From: Mesopusillimonas faecipullorum
GTDB lineage: Bacteria; Pseudomonadota; Gammaproteobacteria; Burkholderiales; Burkholderiaceae_B
Direction: 5' to 3'
DNA: 64,000 nt
Assembly: GCF_020539505.1 (NCBI RefSeq)
Contig: NZ_JACDXW010000002.1
Span: 596,670 to 660,669 of the forward strand
The notes beneath the pieces are model-generated. The model was not told where the DNA came from. It saw only the letters and a list, made by a program, of their open reading frames with translations, and ran no database searches. This document shows positions 47,580-57,114 of this stretch, piece after piece; the stretch's first letter is position 1; each line of letters begins with the position of its first letter. The position numbers and the translations under genes are program-made.

Positions 47580-48611
47580 ATGCGCTCAGATCAGCACAAA
47601 CAACGAGAAACGGCGGGTGCAAGAAGTCAAAATGAAAGTGATATCCACCCAAGCTCTCCAACAGTCAACACTGATAAACCGCTTACGTATCGAGCAGGAG
47701 TCGCTGCGCGATTAACCGGGCTCTCGCCTGAGACCTTACGCGTTTGGGAAAGGCGCTACCAAGTCTCAGGCGCTGAACGCACAGAGCGCGGACATCGGTT
47801 TTACACCGCAGAACAAGTCAGACGCTTGGGCGTGCTTAAGCAATTGGTAGACTCAGGCCACGCCATTGGTGCGATTGCTCATTTACCAGTCGAGCAGCTG
47901 CATGTCCTTTTGCCCGGCATCGACACTACCCCTTTGGGTCACGGCCCCATACGCGTCGCCGTCATCGGCAGCCCATTAGCTCGGCGTATCGCCTCAAGTG
48001 GTTTAGAAGGCAGCAAACTCAAGGTTTTGGCTTATTGCCCTCGCTTAGACGAAGCTGCCTCACTTAAAAGCGCCTATCAGGTAGAAGTATTGCTCATAGA
48101 GTCGTCTGAGCTTGATGACGCGGCCATCCCAAAGATACTCGCTGCTCGAGAGGCTTACAGCGCTTCGGCCGTGGTGGTGCTATACCGCTTCTGTGCCACA
48201 GCTACCATTCGCACTTTGCGCTTACAAGGATGCTTGGCGGCCCGAGTTCCTGCAGAAGCGGGCGAGTTGGTAGCGCTATGCCGCTCAGCCTTGACCGGCG
48301 AGCGTTTGCCCGCGCAGGAAGACGCCAGCACCGGTATGGAAACAGCCAATGTACCTGGGATTCGCTTTGACGAAGAATGGCTGTCGTCGATTACTTCCAA
48401 GCCCAACGGCGTGCTGTGCGAGTGCCCCCGCCATTTAGCCGACCTGCTTATGATGGTGGGGAGCTTCGAGCGCTATAGTGCCCAGTGTGCCTCTCGCAAT
48501 GAACAAGACGTCCGCTTACATAAAGACTTGGAACTAGCCGCAGGTCGCGCCCGGGCTATTCTTGAAACCGCCATGGAAAGCCTCATGCGCAGCGAGGGCT
48601 TATGGTCTTGA
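47580..48611 (+). CDS. MerR-family regulator with B12-binding-like C-terminal half
   Basis: The product has 343 residues. The helix-turn-helix lies at about 38-105 (AGVAARLTGLSPETLRVWERR, GHRFYTAEQVRRLG). A Rossmann-like central part (IRVAVIGSPLARRIA; VEVLLIESSELDD) recalls the cobalamin-binding region of LitR/CarH proteins, but the DxHxxG cobalamin motif is absent. The C-terminus carries CECPRHLADLLMMVGSFERYSAQC, possibly a metal or redox site. The first 35 residues may be non-coding if a later start is used. Confidence 0.8.
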   Translation: MRSDQHKQRETAGARSQNESDIHPSSPTVNTDKPLTYRAGVAARLTGLSPETLRVWERRYQVSGAERTERGHRFYTAEQVRRLGVLKQLVDSGHAIGAIAHLPVEQLHVLLPGIDTTPLGHGPIRVAVIGSPLARRIASSGLEGSKLKVLAYCPRLDEAASLKSAYQVEVLLIESSELDDAAIPKILAAREAYSASAVVVLYRFCATATIRTLRLQGCLAARVPAEAGELVALCRSALTGERLPAQEDASTGMETANVPGIRFDEEWLSSITSKPNGVLCECPRHLADLLMMVGSFERYSAQCASRNEQDVRLHKDLELAAGRARAILETAMESLMRSEGLWS

Positions 48612-48654
48612 AGCCCTTCCCATTTCATAGGAAATGCCCCTCACTACACGTTCA

Positions 48655-49161
48655 TTAACGTACATCGTCATCTATCGAATGACATTCCTGCGACGCACCC
48701 GCTTTACGCGCGCGCTCGGCCAGACTATCGTAGAAAGCAGCCACTTGACGCAATTGCTCTTCGTCCAAATCTTCTATGCCTATCATCCGGTTACTCGCAA
48801 TTTGGCTGGCGGCCAAAAGCTCATTGAGTTTTAAATGCAGCGCCACACTGTCTTTGTTCTGGCTTTGTTGGATCAAAAACACCATTAAAAAAGTGACAAT
48901 CGTGGTACCTGTATTGATCACCAACTGCCAATTTTCTGAGTAGCCAAACATGGGCCCTGTCGAGGCCCAAACCAGCACGCAGGCCAGAGCAATGCAAAAT
49001 GCCACGGGCGTCCCTGCCCAGCGCGTAACCTTGCTGGCAAAGTGATCAAACGCCGTAAAAACCCGCGAACGATCAGCATACGAGGCACTTGAGGTGTCGG
49101 GCATCGAACCCAAGGCATCCGTTGCTGCCCGGGTGCGTTTGTTGTTATCAGTGGTTTCCAT
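48655..49161 (-). CDS. Low-affinity iron permease family protein
   Basis: The product has 168 residues. FDHFASKVTRWAGTPVAFCIALA, then WASTGPMFGYSENWQLVINTGTTIVTFLMVFLIQQSQNKD match the bacterial low-affinity iron permease (Fet4-like) family with two to three membrane segments. Whether the bacterial members move iron is not well shown. It is 30 bases from the catalase gene and on the same strand. Confidence 0.82.
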   Translation of the reverse strand: METTDNNKRTRAATDALGSMPDTSSASYADRSRVFTAFDHFASKVTRWAGTPVAFCIALACVLVWASTGPMFGYSENWQLVINTGTTIVTFLMVFLIQQSQNKDSVALHLKLNELLAASQIASNRMIGIEDLDEEQLRQVAAFYDSLAERARKAGASQECHSIDDDVR

Positions 49162-49191
49162 GGCGACAGTGTTCCTGATTGTTGAGCTCGT

Positions 49192-51579
49192 TTAAACCAG
49201 TGGCGGGTCCGTTTCCCGCTCTGGGTGTCTATGCCGAGCAATCGCAGTAATGAAATTATCAAAACTCTCTGTTCCAACATCCATCAAAATGCCGGGATCC
49301 GGATCACCCGAAGGCAATAGCGTTGGGATTTGAGCGTTACTCATCAGTAAAGACGAAGCAGGCATCACCAAAATAGGCTTGCAATGCCGGTACTGATCTT
49401 TAATGAATTCGGCAACATGTCCCTCCGAGGCCAGTAGGCGCACGCCCTCCTCTCCATCTGGCAAAGCCAAGGCATCAAACAAAAAGCCGGGTTCGTTTTC
49501 CAGCGAGGCATCCGCGTTAATATCTGTACCATCCGCCGTTTGTATCGGACCAATGCGGGGGGCCACAAAGCGAGGCACGGCCTCTTCTGCAAAAAGTGCC
49601 TGATGAAGTGCCAGTACGCTTTCGCCTTTGATACCGTCAGCGACGATGATGGCGACCTTGCGCCCCTTGATGCTTCCATCACCGGGGCGCGCCAATAATG
49701 ACAAGGCGGGAGAAATTTTCACCTCGGGCGTTGGCGCTTTTTTTAGGGCTTTGGGCATGGGTTCAGGCAAGGCCTGCATGCCCAGCCCCGCGGCAATACT
49801 TGAAGCCAAATCATCTGACACATTACGCAGAGAGGCCACCATGCGCTCGCGAATAGCCGGCACTGTGACCTTACTAAGCTCAAAGCGAAAGGCAGCAACA
49901 ATGTGGGCTTGCTCGGTAGGGCTCTGACTATCGAAAAAAGCTTCGCTTGAGTGTAGTGATCCGCAAATTTTTCGGGCTTAGCTCTTATCTTGCCCTGCTC
50001 TTCCTTAGCCTGTATACGAGCCGGCACGGAAACAAAGCCTTGAGCGGCGCCCGCTTGAAAAGGGCAGCCGCCCGCCAAAGAGTTGGGCTCATAGGCCACT
50101 TTGCCTCGGTGTATGGCTTGTCTGTGCATACCGTCGCGCTGGTTGTTGTGTACTTGTGCTATCGGAGCGTTGATGGGAATTTCGTGAAAATTGGGCCCAC
50201 CCAAACGAGAAATCTGGGTGTCCACGTAGGAATGTATGCGGCCGGCCAATAGCGGATCGTTGGAAAAGTCTATGCCAGGCACCACATGCGCCGCACAGAA
50301 GGCGACTTGCTCAGTCTCGGCAAAGAAATTGTCGGGATTGCGATTGAGCACCATCTTGCCAACTGGCCGTACGGGTACCAGCTCTTCAGGAACAATCTTG
50401 GTGGAATCTAAAATGTCGAAGCTAAATTTTTCAGCCTGCTCTTCGGTAAAAACCTGCACACCCAACTCAAACTCGGGATAAACGCCGGCTTCAATTCGCT
50501 CCCAAAGATCACGGCGGTTGTAGTCGGGATCAGCACCGGAAATTTTTACTGCCTCGTCCCACACCAATGAGTGCGTACCCGCCACAGGTGACCAATGAAA
50601 TTTCACAAAGACGGAATCACCGGCCACGTTGACGAAGCGGAAGGTGTGAACCCCAAAGCCTTGCATGGTGGCGAAGCTGCGTGGAATGGCACGGTCTGAC
50701 ATCTGCCACATCAACATGTGAGTGGACTCCGGCATTAACGACACAAAGTCCCAAAAAGTGTCATGAGCACTAGCAGCCTGCGGCATCTGATGGTGCGGTT
50801 CAGGCTTGACCGCATGTACCAAATCAGGGAACTTCATAGCGTCTTGTATGAAGAACACCGGCATATTGTTACCTACCAAATCCCAGTTTCCCTCGTCTGT
50901 GTAAAACTTTACGGCAAAGCCGCGCACATCACGTGCCGTATCTTTCGATCCGCGCTCACCCTGCACTGTGGAAAAGCGCACAAATACTGGAGTGATCTTG
51001 CCCGCTTCTTGAAAAGGAGCGGCGCGGGTCAGCTCGGCCATTGACTCATAGCATTCAAAAAAACCATGTGCACCCGAGCCACGCGCATGCACGATACGTT
51101 CTGGAATACGTTCGTGATCAAAGTGCGTGATTTTTTCGCGGAGAATAAAGTCTTCCAATAAGGCGGGGCCTCGCACGCCGTATTTCAAGGAATTCTGATT
51201 ATCGGCAATCTTCACCCCTTGATTGGTGGTCAGCACTTGGCCTGTAGAGTCCACCCGCACACGATCCAAGGTGTCGATAGTGGTGTTTACGCTCTCCGTC
51301 GCCAGCGTGCCTACTTTGGTGGAAGCATGACGTTCAGAAGACGTGCTAGAGGTCGGCATGCGAGAAGCAGGCTTTGCAGTAGCGCCCGTAGCTGTTGCAA
51401 GGCCATTCTCGAAGCCATGCTCGCTCTCTTTCGTGGGGTTGTGGGGCATGGCTGCAGCCAACTCCTTTGCTTGACAGTTCATCTACACCTTGCACGGCGC
51501 TGGGGCCGCTGTCCGAATTACGAGCCGGCGCTGCTTTCGCACTTTTACGTGGCGCAACCGTTTTTTTTGCTTGCTTCAT
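49192..51579 (-). pseudogene. katE: Large-subunit catalase HPII-type, broken by one or two frameshifts
   Basis: The main frame (51482-49743) holds the catalase core: catalytic His in [41 protein letters not shown], and the heme Tyr in [16 protein letters not shown]. At 49934-49939 a run of six A (T on the coding strand) shifts frame. Adding one T restores the known continuation into the flavodoxin-like C-terminal domain, which is open in the other frame from 49863 to 49192. A second shift near 51464-51468 would join a basic N-terminus starting at 51579 (AAAGG site upstream), MKQAKKTVAPRKSAKAAPAR. The core alone may still be active; many catalases lack the C-terminal domain. Confidence 0.85.
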
Positions 51580-51713
51580 AAGACACCTTTAGGGGTTGAG
51601 TTATCGCAAGCTCAGCAAGTTTCGTGCCTACGGGGGAAGGAACGCCGTTTGCTCAATGGCATGAAGGAGCGGCGTCTCACGCCCTTCCCTCAACCAAACC
51701 CAGGAGCATTTTC

Positions 51714-52061
51714 TTGAGTCATCAAGCCGTTAAAGCCGCCGTGGCTTCAGTCGGCCTACTCATGTTGGCTGGATGCTCCCACGCTCAGACCTCCCCCCCT
51801 CAACCCACGCCCATGACTCCTCACTCCTCAGATATTGAGGCTGGGGGCGCCCCGGAGCGGCGCACTGAAGACACCTCTACTACCTCAAACTCTAAACCGC
51901 AGTCGTCTCAAGTACCACAATCAGGGGCGGGCGCGGCCAACCCTCAACCGCATGTGAGTTCAACTCATGGCGTCACCACTCTTAACCACGATGCTGGCAA
52001 GGCCTCAGAAGCTGTCCAGGAAGAGCGCTCTGCCGATACCAAAAAGGATCGCGGCGACTGA
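51714..52061 (+). CDS. Hypothetical lipoprotein with TTG start
   Basis: I choose the TTG at 51714 because AGGAG lies nine bases upstream and a signal follows at once: MSHQAVKAAVASVGLLMLAGC, lipobox LAGC. The mature 94 residues are polar, Pro/Ser/Thr-rich and disordered in look. No family seen. Its stop is one base from a long frame that contains the ferritin-like gene. Confidence 0.6.
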   Translation: MSHQAVKAAVASVGLLMLAGCSHAQTSPPQPTPMTPHSSDIEAGGAPERRTEDTSTTSNSKPQSSQVPQSGAGAANPQPHVSSTHGVTTLNHDAGKASEAVQEERSADTKKDRGD

Positions 52062-52291
52062 TGAAAATGCTTAGCAATGAAAGACGGGGTAAGCAGACCT
52101 TTACTCTCAAATTAGGTTTGCTTCGCCCCTCTTGCATGATTACTAAATATGCAGAAAGGCTGAAATTTTTACCCCCCCCGGCCTTTAGACCTATTTTGGA
52201 TCAAGAAGACCCGCCCCCCGAGGGCAGGCATGCTTTTTGCCCTTATGCCTTATGGACACCCAGGCTCATCAACTTAAATCGGAGCATAAAA

Positions 52292-52900
52292 ATGGCTAAG
52301 GCACGTTATGACGAAGCACAATTGAAAGACTTGCTACTGCAAATGATGGAAACCGAACTTGGCGGTGAACAGGTCTATCGGACAGCCCTGACCTGCGCCT
52401 TGAATGACGACCTGCGTGCAGAGTGGGAAGAATATCTGGATGAAACCTTGAGTCACCAGAATGTCGTGCGCCACGCCTGCGATCAACTGGGGCTTAATGC
52501 CGACGAAAAAGCGCCCTCACGCGCCGTCGTAAAACTGATCGGCGATTCCTTGGTTAAGGCAATGGAGCTCGCCAAAAGCAGCGGGAACGCGGTGTTAGCA
52601 GAATTGGTGGCTTGTGAGTGTGTGGTCCACGCCGAGACCAAGGACCATGCCAACTGGGAACTATTGGGTAAGGTAGCAGAGGCGGCCACAGGCGAAACCG
52701 GAAAAATCCTGAAGGACGCGCATAAGCGGGTAGAAAAAGATGAGGACCATCACCTTTATCACACCCAAGGTTGGTGCCGTGAACTCTGGATCCAAAGCCT
52801 GGGTATGCCTGCTGTACTGCCGCCACCCGAAGAGGTGAAGCAGGTGGAAACAGCTATTGGTGCCTCACGCGCGGAACAGCAGCGTAAGTCCATGCTGTGA
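52292..52900 (+). CDS. Ferritin-like diiron protein
   Basis: The ATG at 52292 has GGAG eight bases upstream, giving 202 residues, nearly all helical. Likely iron ligands are spread over four helices: METELGGEQVYR (Glu), LDETLSHQNVVRH (Glu/His), ACECVVHAETKDHANW (Glu, His) and EKDEDHHLYH (Glu, His). This is the pattern of ferritin/rubrerythrin-type proteins. The neighbours (catalase, iron permease) suggest iron and peroxide defence. Confidence 0.8.
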   Translation: MAKARYDEAQLKDLLLQMMETELGGEQVYRTALTCALNDDLRAEWEEYLDETLSHQNVVRHACDQLGLNADEKAPSRAVVKLIGDSLVKAMELAKSSGNAVLAELVACECVVHAETKDHANWELLGKVAEAATGETGKILKDAHKRVEKDEDHHLYHTQGWCRELWIQSLGMPAVLPPPEEVKQVETAIGASRAEQQRKSML

Positions 52901-52950
52901 ATCAGACTTCACTACTTGACTAAATACAAGTGAAGATATCGCTTGATTCA

Positions 52951-52987
52951 AAGCACAACAGGCAACGTGATGTAGCCTGTTGTGCTT
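52951..52987. terminator. Two-way terminator between the ferritin-like and DMT genes
   Basis: AAGCACAACAGGC / GCCTGTTGTGCTT form a perfect 13-base stem with an 11-base loop. It lies between convergent genes. Confidence 0.75.
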
Positions 52988-53051
52988 GTACGCTATGCAG
53001 CAACCATGTAGAAGTACTTATACCAACCCCAAGGCACGACCAAATAGGCGC

Positions 53052-53954
53052 TCAATCCCTGAGTTGCCCTGCTCTTAAGTTTCTTAAATCGCGATAGAAA
53101 TACATTCCCAGCCCCCCTATCACCAACGCACTACCGATCAAAATATTGATCCGGAAAGGTTCGTCGTTAAGTACGATACCAAAGCAAATAGCCAACATGG
53201 GCGTCAATACGGTGGCTAAAGATAAGGTGGTGGCAGAGACTTTTTGCACCAGTTTAAAGTAGCAGAACATGGCCACAATAGATGCGCCGACGACCAAGTA
53301 GCCAATTGCCAGCATAGACCTAGGTCCCGGCAGGGCCTGAGGGACGTCGCTCCAGATGAAAGGCACCATGCACAGTGCCATCAAGGTCGATACCGTGATG
53401 GAACCTGCGGCCTGCGCAATCGGAGACACTCTTGCGTTAATGTGTTTAACCCAAAAGATAGAAGTCGCGTACGTCAGCAATGCCCCCAGCATCAAAAGCA
53501 AACCTGTAATGCTGATATGCGTTTCTTCGCCCGCCACCGAAATCGTGTAAAGCCCACAAATAGCTACCCCCATGCCCAGCCACTGATTACCTGACAAACG
53601 CTGCCGGTATAGCCCAAAGGCAATCAGGCCGGCAATGATAGGGGCAAAACCAAACATCAAGGCAATCATGCCCGAGGAAAGATAGCTTGTGGCCAAGTAC
53701 GTGAAGGTTTGGGACACAATCAGGCTGAATGAACCCGCCAGATAGCTATGCAGCGCGTTAATGGTAAGCGGTACTTTCACCCTGAGCACCGCCACGATAA
53801 GCAACACCAAGGGTAAGGCCATAAAGAACCGCAGTGCCAGCGACCATAAGCGCGGGATCTCTGACACACTCCAAACTATGGCCAACGGTGTCAAAGCCCA
53901 GATCATGATCAGGGCCGCATAAGTCGGTAAGACGCTCTTGGTTTCGGAGTTCAT
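53052..53954 (-). CDS. DMT-superfamily transporter (EamA type)
   Basis: The product has 300 residues with about ten hydrophobic helices in two EamA halves (SSGMIALMFGFAPIIAGLIA in the first, TTLSLATVLTPMLAICFGIV with DEPF in the second). It is a drug/metabolite exporter of unknown substrate. Confidence 0.88.
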   Translation of the reverse strand: MNSETKSVLPTYAALIMIWALTPLAIVWSVSEIPRLWSLALRFFMALPLVLLIVAVLRVKVPLTINALHSYLAGSFSLIVSQTFTYLATSYLSSGMIALMFGFAPIIAGLIAFGLYRQRLSGNQWLGMGVAICGLYTISVAGEETHISITGLLLMLGALLTYATSIFWVKHINARVSPIAQAAGSITVSTLMALCMVPFIWSDVPQALPGPRSMLAIGYLVVGASIVAMFCYFKLVQKVSATTLSLATVLTPMLAICFGIVLNDEPFRINILIGSALVIGGLGMYFYRDLRNLRAGQLRD

Positions 53955-54118
53955 TCTGCTTGGCCTTCGCCCTTACGGTAAAGACCTCAACCTAAAGTCG
54001 CATTTTCGCAGAAATTCAATGTTGTATTACTTCGTGAGTTTTTCCTGAGCGCGACCAGACAAATACCCCAGCATCATTAGGTAATCCCCCCATTTTTAAC
54101 GGTCGTTAAACGTAGAGG

Positions 54119-54954
54119 CTAAGCGGCCAAGGCCATTTTTTGAATTGGCGTAATGCCGCCCAAGGCCATATTTGGCCGTTCGTGATTGTAAGTCCAGAGC
54201 CAGCGTGTGGCGAAGTCCTGGACATCAGACACAGAATCAAACAGGTGATGAGCTAGCCAGTCGTAGCGTACCGTGCGGTTATACCGTTCGATATAGGCGT
54301 TTTGCTGCGGCTTACCTAGTTGGATAAACTGCAATTTGATATGGTGCTTTTCAGCCCAGCCCATCAGTGCAGAACTTGCGTATTCCGGGCCATATCACCG
54401 CGAATAATTTTTGGCTTGCCGCGCCACTCCATGACCTGTTCAAGCGAACGAATCACTCGTAAAGCAGGCAGCGAGAAGTCCACATCAATGCACAGGCCTT
54501 CGCGGTTGTAATCGTCGATTACATTGAACAGCCGGATGCTGCGCCCGTCAGCCAACTGGTCGTGCATAAAGTCCATCGACCAGATTTCATTGGGCGCGTA
54601 CGGCACTGCCAAGGGCTCTGGTTGCTCGCGCACCAAGCGTTTGCGCGGTTTGATACGCATGTTCAATTCCAGCTCGCGGTAAATGCGGTATACGCGCTTG
54701 TGGTTCCACTTGAAGCCTTTCACGTTGCGTAGATACAGGTAGCACAAGCCGAACCCCCAATTCCGTTGGTTATGAGTCAAGCGAAGCAGCCAGTCAGCAA
54801 TCTGCTGATTGTCGCTGCTTAATTTGGCTTGATACCGATAGCATTTCTCGCTAATGCTAAACATGTCGCAGGCTAGACGAATACTGGCCTCAAACTGCTT
54901 CACCGCTCGTTGCGCCATCTCACGCCGGTGAGATGGCTTCACCACTTTTTTCAA
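54119..54954 (-). pseudogene. IS3-type transposase orfB with a one-base deletion
   Basis: The first part (54954-54364) has the HTH_21 region and the first catalytic Asp in [12 protein letters not shown]. Near 54393 one A is missing from what should read GATAATGGCC, so the frame stops soon after. The rest (to 54119) carries the catalytic Glu in QQNAYIERYNRTVRYDWL in another frame. The element is probably unable to move by itself. Confidence 0.88.
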
Positions 54955-55204
54955 TGGCTTCCTTCAGGATTTCGGCCTTGAGCCGCTCCTCTGCATACAT
55001 CTTTTTAAGCCGGGCGTTCTCCGCCTCCAGCTCCTTCATGCGTGACATCAGGCCAGCATCCATGCCTCCGTACTTGGCGCGCCATTTATAGAACGTGGCA
55101 CTGCTCATGCCGTGCTCTCGGCAAAGCTCCGGTACCGGTGTACCCGCTTCGGACTGCTTGAGGATGGCAATTATCTGACTGTCGGTAAAGCGTGAGGTCT
55201 TCAT
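54920..55204 (-). CDS. IS3-type transposase orfA
   Basis: The product has 94 residues: a helix-turn-helix ([40 protein letters not shown]) and a leucine-zipper-like helix. It overlaps orfB by 35 bases. The A6G run at 54951-54945 is the usual site for -1 frameshifting to make OrfAB. Confidence 0.93.
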   Translation of the reverse strand: MKTSRFTDSQIIAILKQSEAGTPVPELCREHGMSSATFYKWRAKYGGMDAGLMSRMKELEAENARLKKMYAEERLKAEILKEAIEKSGEAISPA

Positions 55205-55274
55205 GCAAAATTTCCTGAATACTGCTGTTAGAAAATTCTACCTTTAAGACCGTTCCTTTTCTGGGGGGATTACC

Positions 55275-55626
55275 GCACTGGTTGTTGACCACGAATTACC
55301 CGCAGCATGCGCATGCCGATGGCAGCCATCGGGGCCGGCATGGCGAGCAACTCGCCTATGCTCGTAACTTTGAAGGCATGGTCAATCCTTTGCTCTTTAA
55401 TATCGGCTTGCACGTAGCTCATCATGAGCATTCGCGTGTCCATTGGTCCGACCTGACTCGGCTGCACGACCTTGAATACCGAACCCGCACCCCGGATGCC
55501 TTGAACGAAAGAGGGCTGGTATCTTATATGCTGCGTGTTTTTGTGTTGGGCCTGTTTGTGCCCTACTATCGTAGTCAATCTTTGAACGTCGCAGGCCAGA
55601 AGGAGCCTGTTTTTAGGATTTTTGAT
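55275..55626 (+). pseudogene. C-terminal remnant of a membrane fatty-acid desaturase, cut by the IS
   Basis: Immediately right of the IS, the plus strand reads [42 protein letters not shown], which matches the last histidine box and C-terminus of FADS-type desaturases. The N-terminal two thirds are absent, and the left IS flank does not hold them. The remnant runs in frame, without a stop, into phnA. Confidence 0.78.
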
Positions 55627-55971
55627 ATGAGTACTTTACCCCCCTGTTCCCAATGCCAATCCAGTCTTACCTATGAAGACGGTAGCGGACTCTACATTTG
55701 TCCGGAATGCGGTCACGAATGGCCGGTTCAAGCCGAGGCATCAGCTGAGTCAGACGAGCGTGTTTACCGTGATGCGGCCGGAAACGTGCTGCAAGACGGA
55801 GATAGCGTCACCGTTATCAAAGACCTGAAACTCAAGGGGTCGGGCGGCGTCGTGAAAATGGGGACCAAGGTCAAGAATATCCGTTTGGTCGATGGGGATC
55901 ACGACATTGATTGCAAGATAGATGGGTTCGGGGCGATGAGCTTGAAGTCGGAATTCGTGAAGAAAATCTGA
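55627..55971 (+). CDS. phnA: PhnA/YjdM zinc-ribbon protein
   Basis: The ATG at 55627 has TAGGA eight bases upstream, giving 114 residues. A zinc ribbon ([26 protein letters not shown], in part) is followed by the KOW-like [19 protein letters not shown] and [17 protein letters not shown]. Despite the name, its link to phosphonates is not firm. The upstream frame is open, so a fusion with the desaturase remnant could also be read. Confidence 0.9.
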   Translation: MSTLPPCSQCQSSLTYEDGSGLYICPECGHEWPVQAEASAESDERVYRDAAGNVLQDGDSVTVIKDLKLKGSGGVVKMGTKVKNIRLVDGDHDIDCKIDGFGAMSLKSEFVKKI

Positions 55972-56091
55972 TCCTTCCAGCCGTTAAAAATGATGCGGCA
56001 CCCCTCAGTCTGAGGGCTTGCCTTGCCGCTCGTAAGATGTATCGGGCAGCTTTTCGGTTCAAACTAGAGAACTGCCTGAAAAGGAAATGCT

Positions 56092-57114
56092 TTGGTCGAT
56101 CAAGATTTACTGGGTAAATACCTCATAGGTACAGGCATTTTTGCAGCCTATCTAGTGGCGTCATTCGTCATTGTATTTTTGGAACATCGAAGACGCAGTT
56201 GGTCTCGCAGTATCTTGGTGCATGTAATACAAGTGGTGCTGCTGTTCTGCGCCATCGCTGTTGCACGTCATTATGCGCACATGGCGATAGTTGATTTTCA
56301 ACTGCATTGGCTTACGTCTCGCATGGTCGACCTCGCCGCCAGCGCCATTGCCATCTGCGTGTTTATGTTCTCGCTGTCTATGCTGCTAAACCGGCTAGAG
56401 AAAGCGCAAGTTCATAAGGGGCGGGATCCAACGTCTGCTCGCATGATTTCCCGAGTGATGAAATTTGGCGCGCTCATCATTTTGTTGCTGTTTTTTGGCG
56501 AACATTTCGGGCTTAGTATGTCCGGCCTGCTGGCTTTTGGCGGGATCGGAGGCATCGCCATCGGGATGGCGAGCAGGGATATCCTGAGCAATGTGCTGTC
56601 GGGCACAATGCTGTATTTTGATCGTCAGTTCAATGTTGGTGACTGGATTCGTTCGCCGGATCGCAATATCGAGGGCACGGTAGTCGAGATCGGTTGGCGC
56701 TTGACCAAGATCATGACGTTTGACCATAGGCCCTTATACGTCCCCAACTCACTGTTTTCGTCAATCAGCGTCGAAAATCCAGGTCGCATGACGAATCGCC
56801 GCATAACTGCCGAGCTAGGCTTACGTTATGAGGACGCAGGCAAGATCCGCACAATCGTTGAAGAGATACGCACGATGTTGACTCAGCATCCAGACATCGA
56901 TCAAACACAAACGATGTTGGTGTATTTCAATGCCTTCGCCGATTCGTCATTGAACATCATGGTGTATTGCTTTACCAAAACGACAAAGTGGGCGGAATGG
57001 TTGAGTGTCCAGCAGGATGTTTATCTGTCGATTATTGATATCGTGCAGCAACATAGCGCTGATTTCGCCTTCCCGACCCGAACGGTACAGTTGTCCAAAA
57101 TACCGGAGTCATAG
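56092..57114 (+). CDS. MscS-family mechanosensitive channel
   Basis: The TTG at 56092 has AAGGAA seven bases upstream, giving 340 residues. N-terminal membrane helices (about 10-30, 41-60, 70-100) lead to the pore helix [26 protein letters not shown] and the beta domain ([22 protein letters not shown]). The C-terminus matches YnaI/YbdG-type channels. It protects from osmotic shock. Confidence 0.9.
   Translation: MVDQDLLGKYLIGTGIFAAYLVASFVIVFLEHRRRSWSRSILVHVIQVVLLFCAIAVARHYAHMAIVDFQLHWLTSRMVDLAASAIAICVFMFSLSMLLNRLEKAQVHKGRDPTSARMISRVMKFGALIILLLFFGEHFGLSMSGLLAFGGIGGIAIGMASRDILSNVLSGTMLYFDRQFNVGDWIRSPDRNIEGTVVEIGWRLTKIMTFDHRPLYVPNSLFSSISVENPGRMTNRRITAELGLRYEDAGKIRTIVEEIRTMLTQHPDIDQTQTMLVYFNAFADSSLNIMVYCFTKTTKWAEWLSVQQDVYLSIIDIVQQHSADFAFPTRTVQLSKIPES

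Larger units (their letters stand above)
54080..55274 (-). mobile_element. IS3-family insertion sequence, complete ends but frameshifted transposase
   Basis: Imperfect terminal inverted repeats begin GGTAATCCCCCCA at both ends and continue with AACGGTC and a TTAAA-type block, about 35 bases in all. Length is 1195 bases. Inside are orfA and an orfB of IS3 type. No target duplication is seen (TTA on the left, GCA on the right), which fits a later deletion or recombination at one side. The right 168 bases recur at 62641-62808 in inverted orientation. Confidence 0.88.

Noticed and set aside
54945..54951. A6G slippery run in the IS as a novel recoding signal
   Set aside because: This is the standard -1 frameshift site of IS3-family elements.
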